From positions 58,710 to 122,709 of the forward strand of contig CACGDZ010000002.1 of NCBI GenBank assembly GCA_902571955.1: a stretch of DNA of 64,000 nt, given 5' to 3'. Under the pieces are notes generated by a model. It ran no database searches. It was not told where the DNA came from and was given only the letters and a program-made list of their open reading frames with translations. Numbering within the stretch: position 1 is the stretch's first letter; each line of letters begins with the position of its first letter. Position numbers and translations under genes: made by a program. This document shows positions 35,367-43,937 of this stretch, in pieces. This stretch comes from an uncultured Pelagibacteraceae bacterium. GTDB taxonomy: Bacteria > Pseudomonadota > Alphaproteobacteria > Pelagibacterales > Pelagibacteraceae.

Positions 35367-36704
35367 ATGAATGAAATTGTAAATTATTCTGTTGAAGAAT
35401 TAATAAATAAAATTTCAAATTCTCAAATTACTTCTGTCGAAATATGTGAAGCTTATATTGAGAGAGTTAATAAGTTTGAAAAAGATATAAATGCTTGGGC
35501 TTTTTTTGACAAAGAATTGTTATTGGAAAAAGCCAAAGAGTCAGATGCTTACAAAAAATCTGGAAAACCTACTGGTCCGCTGCATGGTATTCCTGTAGCA
35601 GTTAAGGATATTGTTGGCACTTTAGATATGCCAACTGAATGTGGTACACCGATAAGAAAAGGTAAATCTTATTCACAGAATGCAGAAATAGTTGATTTAT
35701 TAACATCTTCAGGAGCTATTGTGATGGGTAAAACAGTTACTACAGAACTAGCATATTTAAATCCCTCTAAAACAAAAAATCCACACGATTATTCACGAAC
35801 ACCGGGAGGATCGTCAAGTGGTTCTGCTGCAGTTATTGCATCTTATATGGCCCCGCTTTCAATTGGATCACAAACTGGTGGCTCAATAATTAGACCAGCA
35901 TCTTATTGTGGTGTTGTTGGATACAAACCTTCATTTGGTCTTATTTCCAGAAATGGAGTATTAAAGACTTCTGAAAAACTTGATCATTTAGGAGTTTTTG
36001 GAAAATCAGTTGAGGACATAGCTTATTTAGTTAAAGAGTTAATTAAAAAAGATTCCCATGACCCTGCTACTGTATATTACTCTTCAAGCAATATGGTCGA
36101 TGCTGTAAAAAAAGGTCCTTTGTATGAACCAAAATTTATTTTTTATAAAACTGAATTTTGGAAAACAATTGACAAAAAATCTAAGGAAGCTTTTGAATAT
36201 TTTATAAAGTCATTTAAAAAAAATATTGAAGTTCATGATACTCCTTCTTATTTTAAAGATATCCATAAATATCATCAAATAATTTATGAAAGTGATTTAG
36301 CTAATAATTTTAGTGATTATTTCAAAAATTATAAATCAAAACTTTCAAAAATTATGCAAAATGCAATTGCAAATGGAAGAAAACATACTGCAAAAGAATA
36401 TGCTGAAGCAATAGATTTTATGAAAAGAAGTTATGGTTCATATAAAGAAGTATTCGAGGATTATCATGGTGTTTTATCTCCATCCAGCCCTGGTGTTGCC
36501 CCAAAAGGTCTAAAGAGTACTGGATCAGCTGATTTCAATAAAGTTTGGTCTTACTTAGGAACTCCTTGTATTTCACTTCCTTTACTTCAAGGCGAAAATA
36601 ATTTACCATTAGGAATTCAAGTTATTGGAGAGAGATATGACGACAATCGTTTCTTGGGAGTTTCCAGTTGGCTTGAAAAGGAAAGTGAGAAATTTAATGA
36701 ATAA
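35367..36704 (+). CDS. Amidase-signature family amidohydrolase
   Basis: A 445 aa enzyme of the amidase-signature family. The Ser-cisSer-Lys triad is visible: Lys in PVAVKDIVGTLDM (about 78), Gly/Ser-rich TPGGSSSGSAAVIAS (about 150) and the nucleophile Ser in GSQTGGSIIRPASY (about 178). It hydrolyses an amide to acid and ammonia; the substrate is unknown. I prefer ATG 35367 over the TTG at 35352, which lies inside the DctM end. Placement right behind a TRAP system hints that it processes the imported compound. Related GatA proteins occur with gatB and gatC; none are here. Confidence 0.87.
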   Translation: MNEIVNYSVEELINKISNSQITSVEICEAYIERVNKFEKDINAWAFFDKELLLEKAKESDAYKKSGKPTGPLHGIPVAVKDIVGTLDMPTECGTPIRKGKSYSQNAEIVDLLTSSGAIVMGKTVTTELAYLNPSKTKNPHDYSRTPGGSSSGSAAVIASYMAPLSIGSQTGGSIIRPASYCGVVGYKPSFGLISRNGVLKTSEKLDHLGVFGKSVEDIAYLVKELIKKDSHDPATVYYSSSNMVDAVKKGPLYEPKFIFYKTEFWKTIDKKSKEAFEYFIKSFKKNIEVHDTPSYFKDIHKYHQIIYESDLANNFSDYFKNYKSKLSKIMQNAIANGRKHTAKEYAEAIDFMKRSYGSYKEVFEDYHGVLSPSSPGVAPKGLKSTGSADFNKVWSYLGTPCISLPLLQGENNLPLGIQVIGERYDDNRFLGVSSWLEKESEKFNE

Positions 36705-36873
36705 AATTGTAACACTAATAGGACTTTCTTTTGCAATCTTTTTTCTTTTAGGGTTAGCAACAACACTTACAAGATCTATGATGATAGGTTTTCTTGATGT
36801 ATTACCAGTTTATCTATTGATGATACTTGCGATATCGATGATGTTATACGAAGCCTTTTTTGATAAAAAATAA
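36697..36873 (+). CDS. Small two-helix membrane protein after the amidase
   Basis: A 58 aa hydrophobic protein starting at ATG 36697, inside the end of the amidase gene (8 nt overlap). Helix 1 covers about 4-24 and helix 2 about 33-52, with the motif TRSMMIGFLDVLPVYLLM between and a short FFDKK tail. An earlier in-frame start exists, but it would extend far into the amidase gene and encode unrelated polar residues. It could be a subunit or remnant linked to the TRAP-amidase cluster; I know no family. Confidence 0.5.
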   Translation: MNKIVTLIGLSFAIFFLLGLATTLTRSMMIGFLDVLPVYLLMILAISMMLYEAFFDKK

Positions 36874-36933
36874 ATTTAATAATTCCTAAATTTACTACTT
36901 CTGATTGTATTATATTCTTTCAATAGGAATTTT

Positions 36934-36983
36934 AGTCTAGACTTAAACGTCCAATTGTAATTTAATCTGTACAGTTAATTAAC
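36934..36983. promoter_or_regulatory. Cluster of palindromes upstream of the second TRAP binding protein
   Basis: Three self-complementary sites lie within 50 nt: AGTCTAGACT (36934-36943), CTGTACAG (36968-36975 approximately, in the run ATCTGTACAG) and GTTAATTAAC (36974-36983). A further inverted repeat, AATTCCTA (36881-36888) with TAGGAATT (36924-36931), lies just upstream. Dense dyads before a highly expressed transport gene suggest operators. The last site is identical to the loop palindrome of the first TRAP leader, together with the preceding CA. Confidence 0.4.
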
Positions 36984-37001
36984 AAAGAAGAGGAGATACT
37001 A

Positions 37002-38135
37002 ATGATTAAAGAAAAAAAATCATTGAAGGTTTCTAGATCACCTTCAAGAAGAAAGTTCTTTAAAACTGCAGCTGCAACTGGTGTTGCTGCTGTTGCAGCA
37101 TCATCTTTATCTGCTCCAGCTGTTGCCAAAGAGAGAATAGAAGCTTCTATGGTAGCTACTTGGCCAAGAGATTTTCCAGGCCTTGGAACTGGTGCACAAA
37201 GACTTGCTCAAAGATTGAGTGATATGAGTGACGGTAGAATTCAAGTTACTTATTATGCTGCTAATGAAAGGGTAAAAGCATTTGACTCGTTTGATGAAGT
37301 TGCTTCAGGAAATTCTCAAATGTATCACGGTGCTGATTACTACTGGGTTAAAAAACACCCTGCATTTGGATATTTTACTGCCGTTCCATTTGGTTTCACA
37401 TATGCTGAAATGAATGCGTGGTTAAAATTTGCTGGTGGACAAGAGCTGTGGGATGAATTGACTGATGATTTCGGAACACAAAGTTTTGCTGCTGGTAACA
37501 CTGGAGTGCAAATGGGTGGTTGGTTTAACAAAAAAATTAGATCAGCTAATGATATTAAGGGTTTAAAAATGCGTATGCCTGGTTTAGGTGGACAAGTACT
37601 TGGAAAACTTGGTGGTTCTCCAATTTCACTTCCAGGTGGACAAATTTATGAAAACCTTGTGTCTGGTGCAATTGATGCAACGGAATGGGTAGGACCTTGG
37701 AATGATGAGGCTTTCAAGTTTTATGAAGCAGCCAAGTATTATTATTATCCAGGAATGCACGAGCCAGGATCTACATTAGCTTGTGGAGTTAACAAGTCTT
37801 GGTTTACAAGTCTAACTAAGTCAGACCAGTTAACTATTAAAACTGCGTGTGATTGGGCTGATACAACTACAATGGCTGAGTATAATGCTAAAAATGGAGC
37901 TGCACTTGCTCGATTAGTAAATGAGAATGGCGTCAAACTTGAGAAGTTTAATGATAAAGTTTATGACGCTTTTGCAAAAGGTGCTGCGGAAGTTTTTGAT
38001 GAAGTTCAGCAACATAGTGCTCTTGCTAAGAAAGTACATGATGCCTTTATTAAAGGACGAAAAGAAATAGGTGCTTGGACCAACTTGTCTGATTCGCCTT
38101 ACATTTCTCAAAGAAATAGAGCATTAGGAGTATAA
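37002..38135 (+). CDS. TRAP transporter substrate-binding protein (DctP/TakP-like), Tat-exported
   Basis: A 377 aa periplasmic binding protein. The twin-arginine signal SPSRRKFFKTAAATGVAAVA is almost the same as in the first TRAP binding protein, though the mature parts differ widely. Mature features are MVATWPRDFPGLGTGAQRLA, the binding region MRMPGLGGQVLGKLGGSPIS, LPGGQIYENLVSGAIDATEW and VGPWNDEAFKFYEAA. These are close to TakP-type proteins, which bind 2-oxo monocarboxylates with sodium or calcium. The ligand is inferred only. A strong AAGAGGAGAT ribosome site precedes the ATG, and a terminator follows the gene. Confidence 0.93.
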   Translation: MIKEKKSLKVSRSPSRRKFFKTAAATGVAAVAASSLSAPAVAKERIEASMVATWPRDFPGLGTGAQRLAQRLSDMSDGRIQVTYYAANERVKAFDSFDEVASGNSQMYHGADYYWVKKHPAFGYFTAVPFGFTYAEMNAWLKFAGGQELWDELTDDFGTQSFAAGNTGVQMGGWFNKKIRSANDIKGLKMRMPGLGGQVLGKLGGSPISLPGGQIYENLVSGAIDATEWVGPWNDEAFKFYEAAKYYYYPGMHEPGSTLACGVNKSWFTSLTKSDQLTIKTACDWADTTTMAEYNAKNGAALARLVNENGVKLEKFNDKVYDAFAKGAAEVFDEVQQHSALAKKVHDAFIKGRKEIGAWTNLSDSPYISQRNRALGV

Positions 38136-38154
38136 TTTAATTCTAATTAATACT

Positions 38155-38182
38155 AGAGGGCCCTTAAATGGGCCCTCTTTTT
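38155..38182 (+). terminator. Rho-independent terminator after the second TRAP binding protein
   Basis: A 9-bp GC-rich stem, AGAGGGCCC (38155-38163) with GGGCCCTCT (38170-38178), loop TTAAAT, then TTTTATA. It lies 19 nt after the stop of the binding-protein gene and before its permease genes, the same layout as in the first TRAP system. Confidence 0.88.
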
Positions 38183-38206
38183 ATATATCATTAAAAGTTT
38201 TGTCAT

Positions 38207-39190
38207 ATGATTGAGAAAAAAAACTTATCTATTTTAATAAGAATATTTAGTTATTCTATCTTGGCATTAACATTTATTTTTTTAATAAATAATGTCTTAA
38301 CAGTTTGGTTTGATTGGCCAGGAGTTAAAAAACTTTTTTCTCATTATGAATTATTTGGATTTAAAAAATTAAAGAAGCCTCTTGAGGGATTAGCGATAAA
38401 TTTATCTTATGTTCAATTCTTGTTTTATTTTTTATCTTTTGTAGCAGTTATAATATTTGTTCTTAAATCTTTAAATCAAACATTACAAACAGATTCAGAG
38501 ATATTAAAAAAAATAACAGCATATGTTATAAGATCTTCATTCTGGGCCGTGTTAATTGTTGGGGTTGTAGATTTTTTAATCTCATTTATGGTTGTAGAAA
38601 AATTGGTTGAGCCAATTTTTGGGGAACAAGTTAAAATTAATTTAGTAAAACCTGCTTTCAGAATTACATATATTCACTTTCCTTTAATATTAGCCTCTTT
38701 TATAATTGGTTATTTTAATAAATCTGTAGGGTTTATTTGGTTAGCAGTTTTAGTAGTTGGAAGTGAATTCCTGATAGTTATATCAAGATTTATTTTTCAA
38801 TATGAGCAAGCATTTCAAGGAGATCTTGTTCGTTTTTGGTATGCTGCTCTTTATCTTTTTGCAAGTGCATATGCACTAATTCATGAAGGTCATGTAAGAG
38901 TTGATGTTTTGTATGCTAATTTTAGTGAGAGAAAGAAGGCCTGGACGAATGCAATTGGATCTCTCGTTTTAGGTATTCCTTTATGCTTAATAGTAATATT
39001 TTTAGGTATGGGAGGTAAAGCTAGTATCATTAACGGTCCAGTAATTTCATTTGAGATTACTCAGCAAGGTTCTAACGGATTATATTTACTTTATTTAATG
39101 GCAGTTTACCTAGCAGTATTTGCAGTAAGTATGTTAACTCAATTCACAAGCTACTTTATGAGTAGTAGTCACAAACTTTTAAAGAATTAA
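38207..39190 (+). CDS. TRAP transporter small permease (DctQ family), N-terminally extended
   Basis: A 327 aa membrane protein. The C-terminal half (about 165-320) is a DctQ domain with SAYALIHEGHVRVDVLYANFSE as its conserved motif. The N-terminal half (about 1-160) adds roughly four more helices with an internal polar region, so the protein is well over the common 160-200 aa. Similar extended small permeases occur with TakP-like systems. It partners the large permease gene 3 nt downstream. Expression probably depends on readthrough of the upstream terminator. Confidence 0.9.
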   Translation: MIEKKNLSILIRIFSYSILALTFIFLINNVLTVWFDWPGVKKLFSHYELFGFKKLKKPLEGLAINLSYVQFLFYFLSFVAVIIFVLKSLNQTLQTDSEILKKITAYVIRSSFWAVLIVGVVDFLISFMVVEKLVEPIFGEQVKINLVKPAFRITYIHFPLILASFIIGYFNKSVGFIWLAVLVVGSEFLIVISRFIFQYEQAFQGDLVRFWYAALYLFASAYALIHEGHVRVDVLYANFSERKKAWTNAIGSLVLGIPLCLIVIFLGMGGKASIINGPVISFEITQQGSNGLYLLYLMAVYLAVFAVSMLTQFTSYFMSSSHKLLKN

Positions 39191-39193
39191 ATA

Positions 39194-41845
39194 ATGGAAC
39201 ATTTATTTTTAGCTTTACTAGTAATTATAATGATTGGAGCTTTGGCGTCTGGTTTTCCAGTAGCTTTTGCACTACCTGGATCAGCAATAATTTCAATAGG
39301 ACTAGCTGCTTTTTTTGGTTATTTATTTGCAGGAGACCCTAGTGCTTATTTTGCTGTTGATGGGCCTAAAGAATGGTTAACCGCTGGTATTACCAATTTT
39401 AGGAGTAATTATTGGGATGTAGAAACTGACACCTTAATTGCTATCCCATTGTTTATCTTTATGGGAATAATGTTGCAAAAATCAAAAATTGCAGAGGACC
39501 TTTTAGTTACTATGGGACAACTATTTGGACCAATTCCAGGAGGGCTTGGTATTTCTGTTATCTTTGTTGGCGCATTACTTGCAGCAACAACTGGAATAGT
39601 TGGAGCAACAGTAATAGCAATGGGACTAATTTCTTTACCCACAATGTTAAATAATAAATATGACAAAAGATTAGCAAGTGGAATTGTTTGTTCCTCTGGA
39701 ACACTTGGTCAAATTATACCTCCTTCAATTGTCTTAATTATTATTGCTGATCAATTAGCAAGTGCCGCTGATGTTGCAAATACTATTCGTCAGACTGATT
39801 ATAAAATTTTGACTGGCGAATTTAATATGCCTGGAGAATTTAGAGTAGGGTCTACTTCAGCTGGAGATATGTTTTTAGGTGCATTATTGCCAGGATTAGT
39901 TTTGGTTGGTTTGTATATGCTTTACATATTTGTGTATGCAAGAATAAATCCAAAAGCAGCTCCTCCTGTTCCATTTAAAGGAAATTTTGATTCTAAATTT
40001 TGGATCAAAGTTATATTAGTTATTATTCCACCGCTTGCCCTAATCTTTGCAGTTTTGGGTTCTATACTTATGGGTATAGCAACAGTAAATCAGGCTGGAT
40101 CAATAGGTGCTATTGGTGCAACAATGATGGCGGGATATCGATTACACCAAGGTAAAAAGAACGCCTACTATCCAATAATAATTGCGATCGTATCCATAAT
40201 TCCAATTTATTTTTTATCTAAAAATTATAATTTAAACGTTAAAGCCGTTGATACTAGAGATCTAGGAGCAATATTAATTGCTTTATTTTTTACAATTACA
40301 TTTTTAGCAAGTGTTACTTGGAGCTTCTGGAGAGCATTCAAAATAGATGATGTTTTAAAAGAAGTTGTTGTAGAAACTTGTGTAACTACCTCAATGGTGT
40401 TTATAATTCTATTAGGAGCAGCAATGCTAACCTCTGGATTTAGAGCATTTGGAGGTGAAGAGTTAGTTAGAGATTTTCTTCAAGATTTACCAGGAGGATT
40501 TTGGACTCAATTCATTGTTGTGATGATAGTCATCTTTTTATTAGGTTTCTTTCTTGATTTTATTGAAATAGCTGTGGTTGTTGTACCTATTATTGCTCCT
40601 ATATTATTAGCTGAACCAGGTGCGAATGTAAGTGCAATTTGGCTTGGTGTTATGATTGGGGTAAATTTACAAACTTCATTTTTAACCCCACCATTTGGAT
40701 TTGCTTTATTTTACTTGAAAGGAGTAGCTTCAAAGCTTGTTACTACTTTAAATATTTGGAAAGGAGTTGTTCCGTTTATTGTTTTACAATTGATAGGTCT
40801 TGGAATTGTTGGTTTCTATCCTTCATTGGTAAATTATTTACCAGCAAGAACATATCTAACATCTAATGTAGCTCCACCACCAATGAATCCGAAACTTCAA
40901 TATTGCTTACAGGAATATAAATTTGCAATTTATAATAATGAGGAACAAACAATTACAAATGCAATTAAGAATATGCAGAAGTTAACTCCGGCAAATCTTC
41001 CAGTAGATAAATTAGATATCTTTGAAGAGCATTTTGATAATGCTCTAGGAACCTTCGCTATAGTTAAAAAATTGCAAAAAACTGAGCAAGAATATGAATT
41101 ATTTGCAAAAGATTATAAAGATCTTCATTTCGATGTAAGAAAAATTCAGAAAAAAGTTAGAAAAATTGACCAAAAAATAAAGAAATTAAAATCTGAAATT
41201 AGAAACTTAGACGAAGATAATTTATCAGCTAAAAATAAATTAGAATTAAAAATTGAGAATTATGAGTTAGAAATTAAAGAACTTCAAAATAAAATTCCTG
41301 AAAGCTGGAAAACCAAAAATGGAGAGTTTGAAATATTACATAAAGCAAAAAACACAAGAACAAAGAGATATAGAAAAAACGTAGATGAAGCTTATGAAAC
41401 TTTAGATCAAATAGTAATGTTTATAAATGATAATGAAAAATTAAAAGAACTTTCCCCAGAAATAAAAGAATTAAAATATACTATTGATAATAAAAATTTT
41501 GAAAAATCTATTTCAATAATTGATAATCTTTTTGAAAACCTTGGGGAAATTTCTGGAACAGAAGAATTTGCAAATAAATTAGATGACCTAATTTCTATCA
41601 TAGATAATGATGAGGTAGATGAACAAAAATTACTTGAAACAAGTTCAGAGACTTTTGATCTTTTCAATGCCGAAGTCACGTGGAGAGCTGATGCTAATAA
41701 AAATTTATTACCTGAATTAATTAAATATAACGATGTAATCAAACATAATATTGGACTAAGACTTCAAAGTAGATTAACTAAAGAACAAGCTAAATTTGTT
41801 GCAAGATGTAACTCAGTTCACAGAGATATATCCTTAAACTTTTAA
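39194..41845 (+). CDS. TRAP transporter large permease (DctM family) with long C-terminal coiled-coil extension
   Basis: An 883 aa protein, about twice the usual DctM length. Residues 1-560 are the membrane part: FPVAFALPGSAIISIGLAAF, PLFIFMGIMLQKSK, ATTGIVGATVIAMGLISLP, GTLGQIIPPSIVLIIIADQL and NLQTSFLTPPFGFALFYLKG. This branch also carries extra inserts between helices. From about 565 the protein turns soluble and highly charged, with long Lys/Glu heptad-like helices such as VRKIQKKVRKIDQKIKKLKS, and ends RDISLNF. The extension is probably cytoplasmic; its job is unknown. The reading frame is unbroken. Confidence 0.92.
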   Translation: MEHLFLALLVIIMIGALASGFPVAFALPGSAIISIGLAAFFGYLFAGDPSAYFAVDGPKEWLTAGITNFRSNYWDVETDTLIAIPLFIFMGIMLQKSKIAEDLLVTMGQLFGPIPGGLGISVIFVGALLAATTGIVGATVIAMGLISLPTMLNNKYDKRLASGIVCSSGTLGQIIPPSIVLIIIADQLASAADVANTIRQTDYKILTGEFNMPGEFRVGSTSAGDMFLGALLPGLVLVGLYMLYIFVYARINPKAAPPVPFKGNFDSKFWIKVILVIIPPLALIFAVLGSILMGIATVNQAGSIGAIGATMMAGYRLHQGKKNAYYPIIIAIVSIIPIYFLSKNYNLNVKAVDTRDLGAILIALFFTITFLASVTWSFWRAFKIDDVLKEVVVETCVTTSMVFIILLGAAMLTSGFRAFGGEELVRDFLQDLPGGFWTQFIVVMIVIFLLGFFLDFIEIAVVVVPIIAPILLAEPGANVSAIWLGVMIGVNLQTSFLTPPFGFALFYLKGVASKLVTTLNIWKGVVPFIVLQLIGLGIVGFYPSLVNYLPARTYLTSNVAPPPMNPKLQYCLQEYKFAIYNNEEQTITNAIKNMQKLTPANLPVDKLDIFEEHFDNALGTFAIVKKLQKTEQEYELFAKDYKDLHFDVRKIQKKVRKIDQKIKKLKSEIRNLDEDNLSAKNKLELKIENYELEIKELQNKIPESWKTKNGEFEILHKAKNTRTKRYRKNVDEAYETLDQIVMFINDNEKLKELSPEIKELKYTIDNKNFEKSISIIDNLFENLGEISGTEEFANKLDDLISIIDNDEVDEQKLLETSSETFDLFNAEVTWRADANKNLLPELIKYNDVIKHNIGLRLQSRLTKEQAKFVARCNSVHRDISLNF

Positions 41846-41848
41846 TTA

Positions 41849-43087
41849 ATGGAAAATTATATTTTACCAAAAAAACAGGCTATTATTGTTTTTTTTGTAT
41901 TTGCATTTGGTTATTTTTTATCATGTTTGTTACGTGCAATTACCGCAACACTTTCACCAGTATTAACCCCAGAATTTAATTTATTAGCAGCTGATTTAGG
42001 ATTATTAGCTGGAGGTTATTTTTTGGGTTTTGCTTGTATGCAAATACCGCTTGGATATTTGTTAGATAAATATGGACCAAAAAAAATTGTCTCTTCTTTT
42101 TTATTTATCGCATTTGTTGGAACAGGATCATTTGCTTTAGCTGAAAGCTTTTCAGGATTATTAGTTTCACGAATTCTAATTGGTGTAGGTGTAAGTGCTT
42201 GTTTAATGGCTCCGTTAACAGGTTACAGAATATGGTATGCAGAAAATCAACAACAAAGAGCAAACTCATGGATGCTAATGATTGCATCATTAGGTTTTTT
42301 GTCATCCACATTGCCTGTACAACTTTTATTACCTAGTTTCGGTTGGAGATGGATATTTGGTGGTATCGCTATCTTAATTTTAATTAGTATTTTTTTAATG
42401 TTAGTTTTCATTCCAAAATGGAATTTATCTAAAAATAAAGAGTTAGAAGAGCCAAGTAATACTGGAACTTTATCAGAAGTTTGGAAAAATCGATTTTTTA
42501 TAAGTGTAATTCCAATGGGTTTATTTAATTATGGGGGCTTAATGGCTATACAAACTTTATGGGCAGGCCCATGGATGACTAGAGTTGCTGGCTATACACC
42601 ACTTCAGAGCGCTACAGGATTATTTTGGATCAATGTAACTATGTTGGTATCCTTTTTTTTGTGGGGTTATTTTTTACCAAAAATTTCAGGAATAGGGTTT
42701 AGCGCTAAAAGAATACTTAAATTAGGTTTGCCAATTAGTTTTTCTGTAATGTTAGTGATAATTTTATTAGGTCCAAAAGCTGGAGCTTTTTACATAACTT
42801 TATTTATTTTAAGTTCAATTTTTTTATCAGTTACACAGCCAGCTGTGGGCCTTTCTTTTTCAGGTTATTCTGCTGGTAAAGCACTAACTTCATTCAATTT
42901 ATTAATATTTGCAGGAACATTCATAATGCAATGGCTAATGGGCTTAGTGATAGATATTGTTAAAGGGATGGGTCATACAGAAATATTTGCTTTTAAATCA
43001 GCTTTTTCAGTTTTCTTAATCTTAAGTATTATTTCTTATATATTTTTTTTAATATTAAATAGAAAAAAATATGAAAATAAAACGTAG
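41849..43087 (+). CDS. MFS transporter
   Basis: A 412 aa major facilitator superfamily protein with 12 predicted helices. The loop 2-3 motif is GYLLDKYGPKKIVSS (family pattern G-x3-D-x-x-G-x-[KR]) near residue 70. SRILIGVGVSACLMAPLTGY is in helix 4. A short soluble loop (NKELEEPSNTGTLSE) divides the halves. The substrate is unknown; related carriers move organic anions or sugars. It lies 3 nt after the TRAP permease and overlaps the hydrolase gene by 17 nt, so all may be one transcript. Confidence 0.88.
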   Translation: MENYILPKKQAIIVFFVFAFGYFLSCLLRAITATLSPVLTPEFNLLAADLGLLAGGYFLGFACMQIPLGYLLDKYGPKKIVSSFLFIAFVGTGSFALAESFSGLLVSRILIGVGVSACLMAPLTGYRIWYAENQQQRANSWMLMIASLGFLSSTLPVQLLLPSFGWRWIFGGIAILILISIFLMLVFIPKWNLSKNKELEEPSNTGTLSEVWKNRFFISVIPMGLFNYGGLMAIQTLWAGPWMTRVAGYTPLQSATGLFWINVTMLVSFFLWGYFLPKISGIGFSAKRILKLGLPISFSVMLVIILLGPKAGAFYITLFILSSIFLSVTQPAVGLSFSGYSAGKALTSFNLLIFAGTFIMQWLMGLVIDIVKGMGHTEIFAFKSAFSVFLILSIISYIFFLILNRKKYENKT

Positions 43088-43889
43088 GAATTTTTTTTTG
43101 GAATTATTAATTGGTATTGTTGCTATTTACTTAATCGTTTTAATTTTCTTATTCTTTTTTCAAAGAAATTTAATGTATCATCCTGATGAGAATAATTATT
43201 CTGGAGATAATTTAGAAGTTAACATTGAAAAAGTTACTATCAAAACAACAGATAATATTAATCTTTTAGGCTGGTTTCATAATAAAAATTTAAATAGTTA
43301 TAAAACAATAGTTTATTTTCACGGAAATGCAGGGACACTTGAAAACAGAATCCATAAGTTAAATCATTTTAAAGACATGGATGTTAATTTTTTAATTATT
43401 GCATGGAGAGGGTTTAGTGGCAATAAAGGAAAACCAAGTGAGGAGGGTCTTTATACAGATGGTGCTAGTGCAATAAACTGGCTTAAAGAAAAAGGTCTAA
43501 AAGAAGAAGATATAATTATTTATGGAGAGTCATTAGGAACTGGCATTGCGACAGAAATTACTCAGAATAAAAATTTTGCAGGATTAATCTTAGAAACGCC
43601 CTTCACATCAATGATAGAGGCTGCGAAAAATTTTTATCCATATATTCCAGTTGGTTTAATTTTAAAAGATAAGTATGAAAATAATGAAAAAATTAAAAAT
43701 ATTAATATTCCAGTATTAGTAATGCATGGTGAGGCTGACCAAATAGTTCCATTTTGGATGGGTAAAAAAATTTTTAATTTAGCAAGTGAACCTAAATATT
43801 CATATTTTACAAAACATGACGATCATATGATGGAATATGATGATAAACTTGTATTAGCCCTAAAATCGTTTGTTGATAGTTTAAATTAA
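43071..43889 (+). CDS. Membrane-anchored alpha/beta hydrolase (BEM46/FrsA-like)
   Basis: A 272 aa protein with a single N-terminal helix (about 9-29) and an alpha/beta hydrolase domain. The family motif FQRNLMYHPDENN follows the helix. The oxyanion sequence is VYFHGNAGTLENR, and the nucleophile elbow IIYGESLGTGIATE holds the Ser (about 160). Asp is in HGEADQIVPF and the last His in KHDDHMMEY. Catalysis is therefore likely intact, with an ester or amide substrate that cannot be named. The BEM46 family is widely annotated as 'alpha/beta hydrolase'. It overlaps the MFS gene by 17 nt. Confidence 0.87.
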   Translation: MKIKRRNFFLELLIGIVAIYLIVLIFLFFFQRNLMYHPDENNYSGDNLEVNIEKVTIKTTDNINLLGWFHNKNLNSYKTIVYFHGNAGTLENRIHKLNHFKDMDVNFLIIAWRGFSGNKGKPSEEGLYTDGASAINWLKEKGLKEEDIIIYGESLGTGIATEITQNKNFAGLILETPFTSMIEAAKNFYPYIPVGLILKDKYENNEKIKNINIPVLVMHGEADQIVPFWMGKKIFNLASEPKYSYFTKHDDHMMEYDDKLVLALKSFVDSLN

Positions 43890-43937
43890 GCCATAATCTA
43901 AACAAAGATAATTCAAATTTTTTTTTTAAGTTAATCT

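Noticed and set aside
43908..43937. T-rich run before the orphan exported protein as a terminator
   Set aside because: There is a stretch of Ts but no stable stem in front of it.
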